Below the pieces are notes generated by a model. It was not told the DNA's origin and searched no databases. It was given only the letters and a program-made list of their open reading frames with translations. From contig DASVUX010000011.1 of assembly GCA_036386835.1 (NCBI GenBank), positions 581,311 through 645,310 on the forward strand: a DNA stretch of 64,000 nucleotides, given 5' to 3'. Source of the DNA: 2-12-FULL-35-15 sp036386835. GTDB lineage: Bacteria; Bacteroidota; Bacteroidia; 2-12-FULL-35-15. Shown here in pieces: positions 26,293 through 35,057 of this stretch; the stretch's first letter is position 1, and each line of letters begins with the position of its first letter. Made by a program: the position numbers and the translations under genes.

Positions 26293-27369
26293 ATGACCAC
26301 AAAGAAGGATATACGTGCCTTAACGCTTGAAGAATTAAAAACCGTTTTTACTGAGAACGGTGACCAGGCATTTCGTGCCAAACAGGTGTATGAATGGCTC
26401 TGGAAAAAATCTGCGCGGACATTTGAAGAGATGACCAATCTTTCGAAAGCCACGCGCGAACTTCTTGATAAACATTTTGTGATCAATGCGGTAACGGTGG
26501 ATGATATGCAGGTGAGCCGGGACCGTACAATTAAGAATGCATTTAAGCTATACGACAGCAATATTGTTGAAGGCGTACTGATTCCAAGCAACACGCGGAT
26601 GACCGCCTGCATTTCTTCGCAGGTCGGATGCAGCCTTACCTGTAAGTTCTGTGCAACCGGGAAGCTGGAGCGCTTAAGGAACCTTAATGCTGATGAGATC
26701 TATGACCAGGTTGTTCTTATAAAGAACCAATCCGAGGAAAAATACCAGGTGCCGCTTACCAATATTGTTTATATGGGGATGGGTGAGCCATTACTTAATT
26801 ACAAGAATGTGCTGGAGTCGATCGCGAAGATCACTTCCCCTGAAGGCCTGAATATGTCGCCCCAAAGAATCACCGTAAGCACCGCCGGAGTGGCTAAAAT
26901 GATCATGAAGCTTGCGGATGACGGAGTTAAATTTAATCTCGCATTATCACTTCATGCTGCAAACGATGAGAAGCGTAATCACATCATGCCGATTAACGAA
27001 AGTAACAGCCTTGAAGCACTTGCGGAAGCATTAAAATATTTTTATGAGAAGACAGGTACACGCGTGACCTATGAATATATAGCCTTTAAGGACTTTAATG
27101 ACAGCCTGGAGGATGCGAGGGACCTTGCAAAGTTCTGCAAGCATATTCCGTGCAAGGTGAATATCATTGAATACAACCCTATTGATGATGGCGAATTCCA
27201 GCAAACTACACCGGAGCGCCTTGATGCATTTGCAAAATTCCTTGAAAGCAAAAATATAATCGTGAACGTAAGACGAAGCAGGGGCAAGGATATTGATGCT
27301 GCCTGTGGTCAGCTTGCAAACAAGAATAAAGAAGGATTCATTAAACGTAAAATGAAGTCGGCAAAATAA
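26293..27369 (+). CDS. rlmN: Dual-specificity 23S rRNA / tRNA adenine-C2 methyltransferase
   Basis: 358 residues, radical-SAM enzyme that methylates A2503 of 23S rRNA and A37 of some tRNAs. The [4Fe-4S] motif is CSLTCKFCATGKLERL. The N-terminal accessory domain (YEWLWKKSARTFEEMTNLSK), NIVYMGMGEPLLNY, TVSTAGVA, LSLHAAND and the C-terminal VRRSRGKDIDAACGQL with the methyl-carrying cysteine are present. Starts the unit rlmN, polyprenyl synthetase, YwqK-like lipoprotein, with only 3 nt and 1 nt between genes. Confidence 0.97.
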   Translation: MTTKKDIRALTLEELKTVFTENGDQAFRAKQVYEWLWKKSARTFEEMTNLSKATRELLDKHFVINAVTVDDMQVSRDRTIKNAFKLYDSNIVEGVLIPSNTRMTACISSQVGCSLTCKFCATGKLERLRNLNADEIYDQVVLIKNQSEEKYQVPLTNIVYMGMGEPLLNYKNVLESIAKITSPEGLNMSPQRITVSTAGVAKMIMKLADDGVKFNLALSLHAANDEKRNHIMPINESNSLEALAEALKYFYEKTGTRVTYEYIAFKDFNDSLEDARDLAKFCKHIPCKVNIIEYNPIDDGEFQQTTPERLDAFAKFLESKNIIVNVRRSRGKDIDAACGQLANKNKEGFIKRKMKSAK

Positions 27370-27372
27370 TTT

Positions 27373-28344
27373 ATGACAGTTGACGAGATAAAGGCCCCGG
27401 TTGCAAAGGAAATGGATGAATTTGAAGTGAAATTCAAATCCTCTATGAAAAGTACAGTGCCTTTATTGGATAAAATCACACGTTATATAATAAAACGCAA
27501 AGGGAAACAGATGCGGCCGCTCTTTGTTTTTCTCTCTGCAAAAGTCTGCGGTGAAATGAATGAATCCACCTACCGCGCTGCTTCGCTGATCGAACTGCTC
27601 CATACCGCCACACTTGTACATGATGATGTTGTTGATGACAGCAATGAAAGGAGAGGTTTCTTTTCGGTGAATGCATTGTGGAAAAATAAGATTGCTGTAT
27701 TGGTGGGAGATTTCCTGTTATCCCGAGGCTTGCTGCTTTCTGTAGATAACAAAGACTTTCATCTTCTCGGTCTTGTTTCCACTGCTGTTCGTGAAATGAG
27801 TGAAGGGGAACTGCTCCAGATTGAAAAGGCAAGGAAGCTGGATATTGATGAGGCGGTTTATTATGAGATCATCCGGAAAAAAACAGCATCCCTTATTGCT
27901 TCCTGCTGTGCCTGCGGTGCCGCTTCCGTAACCCAGGATAGTGGTGTAATAGAGAAAATGGCCTCATTTGGTGAAGCCGTAGGGATTGCTTTCCAGATCA
28001 AGGACGACCTGTTCGATTATGGTGATGGAAGCAACATCGGTAAACCCACGGGAATTGATATTAAGGAAAAAAAAATGACGCTGCCGCTGATCTATGCATT
28101 GAACAATGCTTCATGGATGGAGAAAAGAAGGATCATTAATATTGTCAAAAATAATAATAACGATCCGAAAAAGGTTGCTGAAGTGATCAGCTTTGTGATT
28201 AAGAGCGGTGGTATCCAATACGCAGAAGAACAAATGAAGCAATACAGCAGTAAAGCATTGACAATCCTCGCAGGTTTTAATGACTCTCCGTCCCGGACGT
28301 CACTTGCCGAGCTTGTAAAATACACCACAGAAAGAAAAAACTAA
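27373..28344 (+). CDS. Polyprenyl diphosphate synthase
   Basis: 323 residues, trans-isoprenyl diphosphate synthase (all-alpha). First aspartate-rich motif HDDVVDD, preceded by LLHTATLV; second motif KDDLFDYGD; GKQMRPLFVFLSAK near the N-terminus binds the diphosphate. It elongates allylic diphosphates with isopentenyl diphosphate, probably making the octaprenyl-type menaquinone side chain (IspB-like); chain length cannot be read with confidence. The two IspD/IspG steps in this window supply its substrate. Confidence 0.95.
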   Translation: MTVDEIKAPVAKEMDEFEVKFKSSMKSTVPLLDKITRYIIKRKGKQMRPLFVFLSAKVCGEMNESTYRAASLIELLHTATLVHDDVVDDSNERRGFFSVNALWKNKIAVLVGDFLLSRGLLLSVDNKDFHLLGLVSTAVREMSEGELLQIEKARKLDIDEAVYYEIIRKKTASLIASCCACGAASVTQDSGVIEKMASFGEAVGIAFQIKDDLFDYGDGSNIGKPTGIDIKEKKMTLPLIYALNNASWMEKRRIINIVKNNNNDPKKVAEVISFVIKSGGIQYAEEQMKQYSSKALTILAGFNDSPSRTSLAELVKYTTERKN

Positions 28345-28345
28345 A

Positions 28346-28780
28346 ATGAAAAGGATCCTTACATTTATAATGCTTGTTTGCGGATTGTTTTCCTGTAAAG
28401 AGAATAACAGCCAGACAAATGAAACTACCGGTGTACAGCGTGACACCGTAATAAATAATAAGGTTATTTCTTCCGGGAGCACGGATTCCATTATCTCGGA
28501 CGGAGAATACATCCAGTATTATAAGAACGGTGTTACAAAAATGCGGGGCATCATGAAAGACGGGCAGCGGGAAGGAGTATGGAAGAGTTTTTATGAGAAT
28601 GGAGCGCCATGGAGTGAAACCGCTTTCACAGCAGGGAAGAAGAACGGTAAAACCATTACGTGGTATGAAAACGAGCGAAAACGCTATGAAGGCTCTTATA
28701 ATATGGATAAGGAGAGCGGAATATGGAAATTCTGGGATGAAGAAGGAAAGCTGGTGAACGAAACCAACTATGATAAGTAA
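28346..28780 (+). CDS. YwqK/MORN-like lipoprotein
   Basis: 144 residues. Signal with lipobox (LTFIMLVCGLFSC, cysteine 17) for lipidation; then repeats of the YwqK/MORN-like pattern: GEYIQYYKNGVTKMRGIMKDG, REGVWKSFYENGAPWSE, NGKTITWYENERKRYEGSY and GIWKFWDEEGKLV. Databases call this family an 'antitoxin', but there is no toxin partner here. It is most likely an envelope-attached beta-repeat protein of unknown role. The ATG is 1 nt after the polyprenyl synthase stop. Confidence 0.85.
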   Translation: MKRILTFIMLVCGLFSCKENNSQTNETTGVQRDTVINNKVISSGSTDSIISDGEYIQYYKNGVTKMRGIMKDGQREGVWKSFYENGAPWSETAFTAGKKNGKTITWYENERKRYEGSYNMDKESGIWKFWDEEGKLVNETNYDK

Positions 28781-28847
28781 GGGGGAAAGTGTATTAAAAT
28801 CATTGAAAAGTACCAGCCGGGAAATTTTAAGGGGATGTTTTAAATTC

Positions 28848-28855
28848 TATATTTG
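28848..28855 (+). promoter_or_regulatory. -7 box for the haem lipoprotein operon
   Basis: TATATTTG matches TAnnTTTG, 15 nt before the ATG at 28871, giving a leader of about 9 nt. It also argues against the TTG start at 28853, which lies inside the box. Confidence 0.65.
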
Positions 28856-28870
28856 TATAAACAGAAGCAC

Positions 28871-29224
28871 ATGAAAAAAACGCTAATACTTTTATCGGCA
28901 TTCGGCCTCATCGCCTCATGTACTTTTGATAAAGGTGAGATTCCGGTTAAAGAGGCTGCGGGCGAATGTGATTCCACCGTTTCCTATTCTACGCAGATCG
29001 CACCCCTCATGACCACCTATTGCAACGGATGCCATATTTCAGGAGGTTCCGGAAATGGTGATTTTACAACCTATGCAGGACTCAAGCAGAAAGTGGATAA
29101 TGGTTCTGCTCATAACAGGGTGGTGGTTGTTAAAGACATGCCGGTACCGGGCTCACCTACTCCGAGTGCTGAGGAAAGAAAGCTTATTGATTGCTGGATA
29201 AAGCAGGGCGCTCCTGATAATTGA
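28871..29224 (+). CDS. Cytochrome c-like haem lipoprotein
   Basis: 117 residues. MKKTLILLSAFGLIASC is a lipoprotein signal. The mature chain has one haem c attachment site (TTYCNGCHISGG, CxxCH) and a later Met in VVVKDMPVPGSPTP, which could be the second axial ligand; a C-terminal LIDCWIKQGAPDN is typical of the cytochrome c modules found in Bacteroidota and Planctomycetes. Probably a small periplasm-facing electron carrier. First of three genes with YceI and a beta-barrel protein. Confidence 0.9.
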   Translation: MKKTLILLSAFGLIASCTFDKGEIPVKEAAGECDSTVSYSTQIAPLMTTYCNGCHISGGSGNGDFTTYAGLKQKVDNGSAHNRVVVVKDMPVPGSPTPSAEERKLIDCWIKQGAPDN

Positions 29225-29265
29225 AGGCATAGTAGTTGTTTTACGTCCACAAAAACACAGAAATC

Positions 29266-29811
29266 ATGAAAAAAATAATCTTATCCTTAATTGTTTTGTC
29301 CTTCAGCGGTGCGGCTTCAGCGCAGATCTTTATCGCAAAGAATTGTGATATCAGCTTCTTTTCCTCTTCACCGCTTGAAGATATTGAAGCTGTGAATAAA
29401 GCCTGCAAACCGATCATAAATACTGCGACCAATGATGTACAGATGAAGATCGCGATAAGTGCTTTTCAATTTGAAAAGCCATTGATGCAGGAGCATTTCA
29501 ATGAAAATTATATGGAAACAGAAAAGTTTCCGAATGCGGTCTTCAAAGGGAAGATCAACGAAAAGGTGGACTGGACGAAAGACGGGGAATATAAAGTTAC
29601 CGTTACGGGGAAACTGCTCATCCATGGAGTGGAGAAGGACCGCACACTTGACGGGCTTGTAAAGGTAAAAGGCCAGGAGATCAATATCAGCAGTAAATTT
29701 AAGATCCATATTGAGGATCATGGTATAAAGGTTCCAAGCCTGTATGTGCAGAATATCGCTGAAGATGTTGAAGTAAAACTGAATGCGAACCTAGAACCAT
29801 ATAAAAAGTAA
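29266..29811 (+). CDS. YceI-like lipocalin-type protein
   Basis: 181 residues. Signal peptide MKKIILSLIVLSFSGAASAQ. The mature part has the YceI pattern: CDISFFSSSPLEDIEA, MKIAISAFQFEKPLMQEHFNEN, EKFPNAVFKGKI, YKVTVTGKLLIHGV and SKFKIHIEDHGIKVP. YceI proteins are periplasmic beta-barrels that bind polyisoprenoid lipids such as quinones. I took the second ATG as start because it opens the signal peptide. It sits between a haem lipoprotein and an outer-membrane barrel, so a quinone-related role is plausible. Confidence 0.93.
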   Translation: MKKIILSLIVLSFSGAASAQIFIAKNCDISFFSSSPLEDIEAVNKACKPIINTATNDVQMKIAISAFQFEKPLMQEHFNENYMETEKFPNAVFKGKINEKVDWTKDGEYKVTVTGKLLIHGVEKDRTLDGLVKVKGQEINISSKFKIHIEDHGIKVPSLYVQNIAEDVEVKLNANLEPYKK

Positions 29812-29818
29812 CCGGTAT

Positions 29819-30826
29819 ATGATGCAAACCTATAAAAAGACGATACTTTATTTGCTTTTCACATTGGCTCCAGCAGGTGTTTTTGCACAGGATGACCTTT
29901 TAAGTCTTGTAGATTCTGCAGAAACGAAGAAGACACACGAAAAAGTAATAGCAACTTTTAAAACATCGAAAGTGATCAATGCACAGTCCACGGAAATGGT
30001 AAAAAAGGGGACCATGGATTTCCGGGTTACCCATCGTTTCGGAAACATAGGTGCACCAAGCGGTGGCGGAGGGCACACGCTTTACGGACTTGATAACTCA
30101 ACCGACATCCGTATTTCATTTGATTTCGGGATCACCGATAACCTGACTGTAGGAGTAGGAAGAAGCAAAGCGAATGAGCTGCTTGACGGGATGGCAAAAT
30201 ACCGTTTCCTCACCCAAACCACCGACAATCATATCCCGCTTTCAGCGGCTTTTTACGGGGATATGAGCTATACGCCTCAAACTTCTGATCAGTTTTATAA
30301 CGGGGTGGTAAGGAACGCGGAATTCAAACAGAATGATGTTCACAGGATCTCTTATGTTGCCCAGCTGCTTCTTGCGCATAAATTCGGGTCGCGTTTATCA
30401 ATTGAGCTGATCCCTTCCTACCAGCACAGGAATTTTGTACTTGCAAATGTGAATCCTGAAAATGGCAAAGAAGAAACAAATGACCTTTTCTCGATCGGTG
30501 GAGGTTTCCGCTTAAAGATAACAAAACGCGTTTCCCTGATCGCGGATTACTTTTATACCTTCTCGGAATACCGCACAAACAACACCGCATCGCCTTTCTA
30601 TAACCCGCTGGCGGTGGGTATCGAAATTGAAACGGGCGGTCATGTATTCCATCTTAATTTTACCAATGCCTCCGGGATCATAGAAAATTATTTTATTCCC
30701 AACACCACTGATAACTGGCTGAAAGGCGGGTATAAGTTCGGTTTCAATATTTCAAGGGTATTCAATCTTGGTGGAAAAAAGAAGAAAAATGCTGCACATC
30801 ATGGACCTGATCCGAAAGGACTTTAA
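29819..30826 (+). CDS. DUF5777-like outer-membrane beta-barrel protein
   Basis: 335 residues. Signal peptide (TILYLLFTLAPAGVFAQ) then alternating beta strands: GTMDFRVTHRFGNIGAPSGG, IRISFDFGITDNLTVGVGRS, LSIELIPSYQHRNFV, RVSLIADYFYTFSEY and GYKFGFNISRVFNLGG. This matches the DUF5777 barrel family linked with cytochrome and YceI genes in Bacteroidota. The basic tail (GGKKKKNAAHHGPDPKGL) is unusual. ATG at 29819 or 29822. A terminator follows. Confidence 0.87.
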   Translation: MMQTYKKTILYLLFTLAPAGVFAQDDLLSLVDSAETKKTHEKVIATFKTSKVINAQSTEMVKKGTMDFRVTHRFGNIGAPSGGGGHTLYGLDNSTDIRISFDFGITDNLTVGVGRSKANELLDGMAKYRFLTQTTDNHIPLSAAFYGDMSYTPQTSDQFYNGVVRNAEFKQNDVHRISYVAQLLLAHKFGSRLSIELIPSYQHRNFVLANVNPENGKEETNDLFSIGGGFRLKITKRVSLIADYFYTFSEYRTNNTASPFYNPLAVGIEIETGGHVFHLNFTNASGIIENYFIPNTTDNWLKGGYKFGFNISRVFNLGGKKKKNAAHHGPDPKGL

Positions 30827-30851
30827 TACCACCCTGTTAATATAAAGCAAG

Positions 30852-30877
30852 GCTGCCCATTTTTGGGCAGCTTTTTT
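30852..30877 (+). terminator. Intrinsic terminator
   Basis: GCTGCCCA pairs with TGGGCAGC around TTTT, followed by six T. It closes the haem lipoprotein-YceI-barrel unit. Confidence 0.93.
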
Positions 30878-30895
30878 ATTTGATACCAAAAAGAG

Positions 30896-30903
30896 TAACT
30901 TTG
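30896..30903 (+). promoter_or_regulatory. -7 box directly in front of the DUF4271 gene
   Basis: TAACTTTG matches TAnnTTTG and ends 7 nt before the GTG at 30911, so the mRNA would have a leader of only a few bases. Confidence 0.55.
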
Positions 30904-30910
30904 CAGCACC

Positions 30911-31684
30911 GTGCCCGACCTGACCGCTAATATTCCGAAAGATACTTCTGCCCAGGCGGACACATTCCTCAGCCCTTCTCTATTTAACGGCCACGAGCTT
31001 CAGCCGCACCATCCCGGTCCGGTGATCCACCTGACGGGTTATGATTATATAGTAGGGATTGTTTTGTTTGTTTCCTTCTGCACGTTTGTCTGGCTTTATG
31101 CCGCCAACCGTAAGAAGATGGAGCAGCTGGTACGTGGCTTTTACCTTAACCGCTCAGGACAGCAGCTTTCCCGCGATGAATATTCTGTTTCCAACAGGGT
31201 GGGGTTCCTGCTTTCCATTCTCTTCCTGTTTGTAATGTCGCTGTTTGCGGGACAGATAGTGGAGTATTACGGACTTAACGTGCGAATGGGAAGGACGTAT
31301 ATGTATATATTCCTTGTGGTGGGACTTATTGCCACCTATCTTACAAAATACCTTGTTATCCGCCTTTCGGGGTTCATCTTTAAATTGGGCAAGGAGGCAA
31401 TGGATTATTCTTCTGCAATATTCGTATTCATCAATATCCTGGGGCTTTTTATGCTCCCGGTGGTAACATGCCTGGAATTTGTAAGGGAAGTAAGCCCGGT
31501 GGTCTTCATTTATGCAGGGTACTTCCTGGTGCTCAGTTTCCTTTGTATGCGAATACTGAGGGGAATAGTTATAGGCTTCGGGAGCAACCGTGTTTCTAAA
31601 TTCTATTTATTTTTATATCTTTGCACCCTTGAAATAGTGCCTATAATTATTCTGGTCAAATTGTTTAAGCTGTATGTTTCTTAA
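30911..31684 (+). CDS. DUF4271 integral membrane protein
   Basis: 257 residues. A soluble N-terminal tail (about 1-45) is followed by six membrane helices (about 48-68, 97-117, 130-152, 170-192, 200-216 and 232-255). GYDYIVGIVLFVSFCTFVWL and NRVGFLLSILFLFVMSLF fit the DUF4271 family, which in Bacteroidota is nearly always followed by hemD, as here (52 nt). Its role is unknown. GTG is used as start since the first in-frame ATG would remove helix 1. Confidence 0.9.
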   Translation: MPDLTANIPKDTSAQADTFLSPSLFNGHELQPHHPGPVIHLTGYDYIVGIVLFVSFCTFVWLYAANRKKMEQLVRGFYLNRSGQQLSRDEYSVSNRVGFLLSILFLFVMSLFAGQIVEYYGLNVRMGRTYMYIFLVVGLIATYLTKYLVIRLSGFIFKLGKEAMDYSSAIFVFINILGLFMLPVVTCLEFVREVSPVVFIYAGYFLVLSFLCMRILRGIVIGFGSNRVSKFYLFLYLCTLEIVPIIILVKLFKLYVS

Positions 31685-31736
31685 ACTTTTCAAATGAGGA
31701 TAACATTTTGTTTGTTTAACATTAAAACGCACAAAA

Positions 31737-32489
31737 TTGAAAGTAAAAACTTTACTCGTAAGTCAGCCTAAGCCGGAGGGAGATAAGTCCCCTTATTTTG
31801 ACCTTGCAAAGAAATGCAATGTCAAGATTGATTTTCGTCCTTTTATACATGTAGAAGGTGTTCCCGCCCAGGATTTCAGAAAGGATAAAGTTAATATCAC
31901 TGACCATACTGCAGTGATCATGACCAGCCGGAATGCGGTTGATCATTATTTCAGGATGTGCCAGGAAATGCGCATCACCGTTCCCGAGACGATGAAATAT
32001 TTTTGTGTTTCAGAGTCAACAGCTTATTATCTTCAGAAGTACGTCCTGTACCGGAAACGGAAGATTTTCCATGGAAAGCAAACGCTTGTGGACCTGATGG
32101 AAGTCATTAAAAAGCATAAGCAGGAAAATTTCCTTTTGCCTTGTTCCGATATTGCGAAGGAAGAAATCGCAGACAAGCTTGATGAGCAAAAGATCAAATA
32201 TTCAAAAGCGGTAATGTTCCGTACCGTTGCCAGTGACCTTAGCGATCTGGCGAATGTGAATTATGACATCCTTGTGTTTTTCAGCCCGGCCGGCATCCGT
32301 TCATTATTTAAGAACTTCCCTAAATTCAAACAGAATAAAACACGCATTGCGTGTTTCGGGCCAACCACGGCAGAAGCGGTAAAAGAAGCGGGTTTAAAGC
32401 TTGATATACATGCTCCGAATCCCAAAGCGCCTTCAATGACCATGGCACTGGAACAATACATCATTGCTGCCAATAAAGCTGCGAAGTAA
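31737..32489 (+). CDS. hemD: Uroporphyrinogen-III synthase
   Basis: 250 residues, HemD family. It closes the linear tetrapyrrole hydroxymethylbilane to uroporphyrinogen III in haem synthesis. TLLVSQPKPEGDKSPYFDLA, VIMTSRNAVDHYFRMC, YFCVSESTAYYLQKYV and DILVFFSPAGIRSLFKNF fit the family; RIACFGPTTAEAVKEAG near the C-terminus is the second-domain signature. The start is a TTG at 31737; no ATG exists near the N-terminus. Sequence conservation in HemD is low, so the DUF4271-hemD neighbourhood is helpful support. Confidence 0.93.
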   Translation: MKVKTLLVSQPKPEGDKSPYFDLAKKCNVKIDFRPFIHVEGVPAQDFRKDKVNITDHTAVIMTSRNAVDHYFRMCQEMRITVPETMKYFCVSESTAYYLQKYVLYRKRKIFHGKQTLVDLMEVIKKHKQENFLLPCSDIAKEEIADKLDEQKIKYSKAVMFRTVASDLSDLANVNYDILVFFSPAGIRSLFKNFPKFKQNKTRIACFGPTTAEAVKEAGLKLDIHAPNPKAPSMTMALEQYIIAANKAAK

Positions 32490-32575
32490 ACCCCTAATAG
32501 ACCGTTTGTGTAATTTTGTTCTCACCCATCACAATTTAAAGTGTTTTTCCCTTTATTAATTCTACCTTTATAACA

Positions 32576-32947
32576 ATGCAAACATTTTCAAAGTCCGGGC
32601 GCTTATGCAGCAAAGTGGCCATTGATAAAGTGTTTGAAACAGGCAGGGTTATTGTTGGCCCGTCTTTTAAGTTGATCTGGCTCAGGTCCCCGGAAGAAGA
32701 AGCAGAACCGGTTCAGATCGTAATAACAGTTCCAAAAAGGAATTTTAAGAGAGCGGTTGACAGGAATAAGATCAAGAGGAGGATCCGTGAGATCTACAGG
32801 AAAAATAAAGTGATCCTGTACGGGGGCGTCAATAAGGGAATCTACCTTGTGCTGATGTATACGGGAAAGAATATAATTGAATATAAAGATGCAGAAGAAA
32901 AAATATTGAAGCTGCTGCATCGTTTAAAGCAAGAAACCGGAGCCTGA
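32576..32947 (+). CDS. rnpA: Ribonuclease P protein component
   Basis: 123 residues. RnpA binds the RNase P RNA and helps to mature tRNA 5' ends. FSKSGRLCSKVAIDKVFETG is the N-terminal signature; VPKRNFKRAVDRNKIKRRIREIYR is the RNR motif helix. A near-match -7 box (TACCTTTA, 32563-32570) ends 5 nt before the ATG. It overlaps yidD by 1 nt (TGATG); this gene pair is widespread in bacteria. rpmH, the usual upstream neighbour, is not here. Confidence 0.96.
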   Translation: MQTFSKSGRLCSKVAIDKVFETGRVIVGPSFKLIWLRSPEEEAEPVQIVITVPKRNFKRAVDRNKIKRRIREIYRKNKVILYGGVNKGIYLVLMYTGKNIIEYKDAEEKILKLLHRLKQETGA

Positions 32948-33186
32948 TGCATTTTTTGAAAGCGATAACTTTACCATTTAGTTATTTGTTCATTGGGTTA
33001 ATAAAATTATACCAATACAGTATTTCACCATTATTGGGCCCTGCATGCAGATTTACACCGTCTTGTTCGCAATACGGAGTTGAAGCATTAAAAAAGCACG
33101 GTTTTTTGAAAGGCATATACCTGGCTGTAAAACGGTTTTCATCCTGTCATCCGTGGGGCGGCCATGGTCATGATCCCGTACCATAA
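32947..33186 (+). CDS. yidD: Membrane protein insertion efficiency factor YidD
   Basis: 79 residues. The family signature YQYSISPLLGPACRFTPSCSQYGVEAL and KRFSSCHPWGGHGHDPVP near the C-terminus are complete, and an N-terminal amphipathic helix (FLKAITLPFSYLFIGLI) is present. YidD assists YidC-dependent insertion of inner-membrane proteins. The ATG overlaps the rnpA stop codon. Confidence 0.97.
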   Translation: MHFLKAITLPFSYLFIGLIKLYQYSISPLLGPACRFTPSCSQYGVEALKKHGFLKGIYLAVKRFSSCHPWGGHGHDPVP

Positions 33187-33215
33187 ATAGTAAATGTTAA
33201 TTTAAATTATCTGAT

Positions 33216-34952
33216 ATGAAAACATTTATCAAAAAATTCAAGCTTCTTTTCATCACCGGGCTTATTGGTGGCTATGCAGTGCTGTCATACAGCTTCGTTG
33301 ACAATTATTTCGAAGTGTCCAAGAACCTCGATATTTTTGCCACCCTTTTCAGGGAACTGAATATCTATTACGTGGATGAAACAAATCCGGGCGACCTTAT
33401 GAAAAAGGGTATTGATGATATGCTCGAATCGCTCGATCCATACACGAATTTTATCCCGGAGTCGGAGATCGAAGATTACCGTTATATGACTACCGGGCAG
33501 TACGGGGGCGTTGGTGCCCTCATCAGGCAGCAGGGCGATTATGTTGTGATCTCGGAGCCTTACGAAGGATTCCCCGCCCAGAAAGCGGATCTAAGGGCTG
33601 GTGATAAGATCTTAAAGATCAATGATATTGATGCAAAGGGTAAAAAGACGGATGATATCAGCAAGATCCTGAAAGGTCAGCCGAGTACTTCAATCAAGAT
33701 CCTTGTGGAGCGCGAAGGAGAAAAGAAACCAATTGAAAAGGTGGTGAACCGGGAAGAAATAAAGATCAACAGCGTTTCATATTCAGGCATGCTGACACCA
33801 AACACTGGGTACATAAAGCTTACAGGCTTTACGGAGAATGCTGCGGGTGAAGTAAAGGAAGCATTGTTAACCCTGAAGAAGAACCCAGAGCTGAAATCAA
33901 TTGTATTTGACCTGAGGGGAAATCCGGGTGGTTTGCTGAAGGAAGCGATAGATATTGTAAATATTTTTGAGCAGAAAGGAACTGAAATTGTAAGCACTAA
34001 AGGAAAAGTGAAGGATTGGGATAAGGTCCATAAAGCACTTAATAACCCGGTTGACCTTACTATTCCAATAACCGTCCTGGTTGACAGGGGCTCTGCCTCA
34101 GCGGCTGAGATCGTTTCAGGCGCTATACAGGATCTTGACCGCGGAGTTGTGATCGGCCAGCGTTCATACGGGAAGGGCCTTGTTCAGCAAACGCGCCCGC
34201 TTAGCTATAACGCCCAGCTGAAGGTAACAGTAGCAAAATACTATATCCCAAGTGGCAGATGCATCCAGGCATTGGATTATTCCCACCGCAGCGAGGATGG
34301 AAGCGTTGATAAAGTGCCTGATTCACTGATCTCTGCTTTTAAAACAAAGAACGGGAGAATAGTATATGACGGAGGCGGAGTAACACCGGATGTTACACTT
34401 GAACCGTTTAAATACAGCAACATTCTTGCAAGCCTGGTTTCCAAGAATCACATTTTTGATTATGCTACAAAATACAGGACTTCACACCCAACTATCCCGC
34501 CTGCCAAAGAATTCCGGCTAACGGATGCAGAGTATGATGAGTTTGTCGCTTTTCTTAACGGGAAGGAATATGATTATACTACACGGACTGAAAAATCACT
34601 TGAGGAATTGAAAGCAGATGCCAAGGCGGATAAAAATCTTGATGCGATAAGCGCAGACATAGAAGCGTTAAAGACGAAGATCATGCATAATAAGAAAGAT
34701 GACCTCATAAAATACAAGCCCGAGATCAAGCAGTTCATAGAAGAAGAGATAGCTTCACGTTACTATTTCCAGAACGGCCGTCTTGAAGCTTCAATGAAAG
34801 ATGACCAGGAATTGAAGGAAGCCCTGGCAATTCTGAATGACAGTGAACGGTATAACAAGATCCTGACTACGATCGTGAAAGCAGAAAAGCCGTTTTATGA
34901 TGCAAAAAGGCAGGAAGAGTTAAATAAGAAAGCACCAGCAAATCAGAAGTAA
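33216..34952 (+). CDS. Carboxy-terminal processing protease, S41 family
   Basis: 578 residues. N-terminal signal anchor (LLFITGLIGGYAVLSYSFV), an N-terminal helical region, a PDZ domain (about 95-180, GVGALIRQQGDYVVISEPYEG, LRAGDKILKIND) and the peptidase S41 core. The catalytic serine lies near 294 in DRGSASAAEIVSGA; the lysine is in RSYGKGLVQQ. The C-terminal extension (about 430-578) is long and charged, common in Bacteroidota CtpA-like proteases. Acts in the periplasm on the C-termini of envelope or secreted proteins; substrate unknown. It lies 29 nt after yidD. Confidence 0.95.
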   Translation: MKTFIKKFKLLFITGLIGGYAVLSYSFVDNYFEVSKNLDIFATLFRELNIYYVDETNPGDLMKKGIDDMLESLDPYTNFIPESEIEDYRYMTTGQYGGVGALIRQQGDYVVISEPYEGFPAQKADLRAGDKILKINDIDAKGKKTDDISKILKGQPSTSIKILVEREGEKKPIEKVVNREEIKINSVSYSGMLTPNTGYIKLTGFTENAAGEVKEALLTLKKNPELKSIVFDLRGNPGGLLKEAIDIVNIFEQKGTEIVSTKGKVKDWDKVHKALNNPVDLTIPITVLVDRGSASAAEIVSGAIQDLDRGVVIGQRSYGKGLVQQTRPLSYNAQLKVTVAKYYIPSGRCIQALDYSHRSEDGSVDKVPDSLISAFKTKNGRIVYDGGGVTPDVTLEPFKYSNILASLVSKNHIFDYATKYRTSHPTIPPAKEFRLTDAEYDEFVAFLNGKEYDYTTRTEKSLEELKADAKADKNLDAISADIEALKTKIMHNKKDDLIKYKPEIKQFIEEEIASRYYFQNGRLEASMKDDQELKEALAILNDSERYNKILTTIVKAEKPFYDAKRQEELNKKAPANQK

Positions 34953-34960
34953 AAATAAAG

Positions 34961-34990
34961 AAGCACCCGGCAGCACCGGGTGCTTTTAAT
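34961..34990 (+). terminator. Intrinsic terminator
   Basis: AAGCACCCGG pairs with CCGGGTGCTT around CAGCA, followed by TTAATTT; it closes the yidD-protease unit. Confidence 0.9.
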
Positions 34991-35057
34991 TTCGAAAAAC
35001 CGGGTTGATAAGCAATTTATTTCCAACATTTGCGTTTCGGAATGTCCGGAAATCAAT

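Noticed and set aside
28346..28780. YwqK-like genes (here and 46531-47283) as toxin-antitoxin systems
   Set aside because: The 'antitoxin' label of the family is inherited. Both have export signals and no toxin-like neighbour.
35034..35044. Third occurrence of GTTTCGGAATG, as in the T9SS leader element
   Set aside because: It lies in the leader of the ligase-like gene in the opposite orientation to transcription, and the partner block (TAGGGTGTTCAC) and stem are absent. A chance 11-nt match is the simpler reading.
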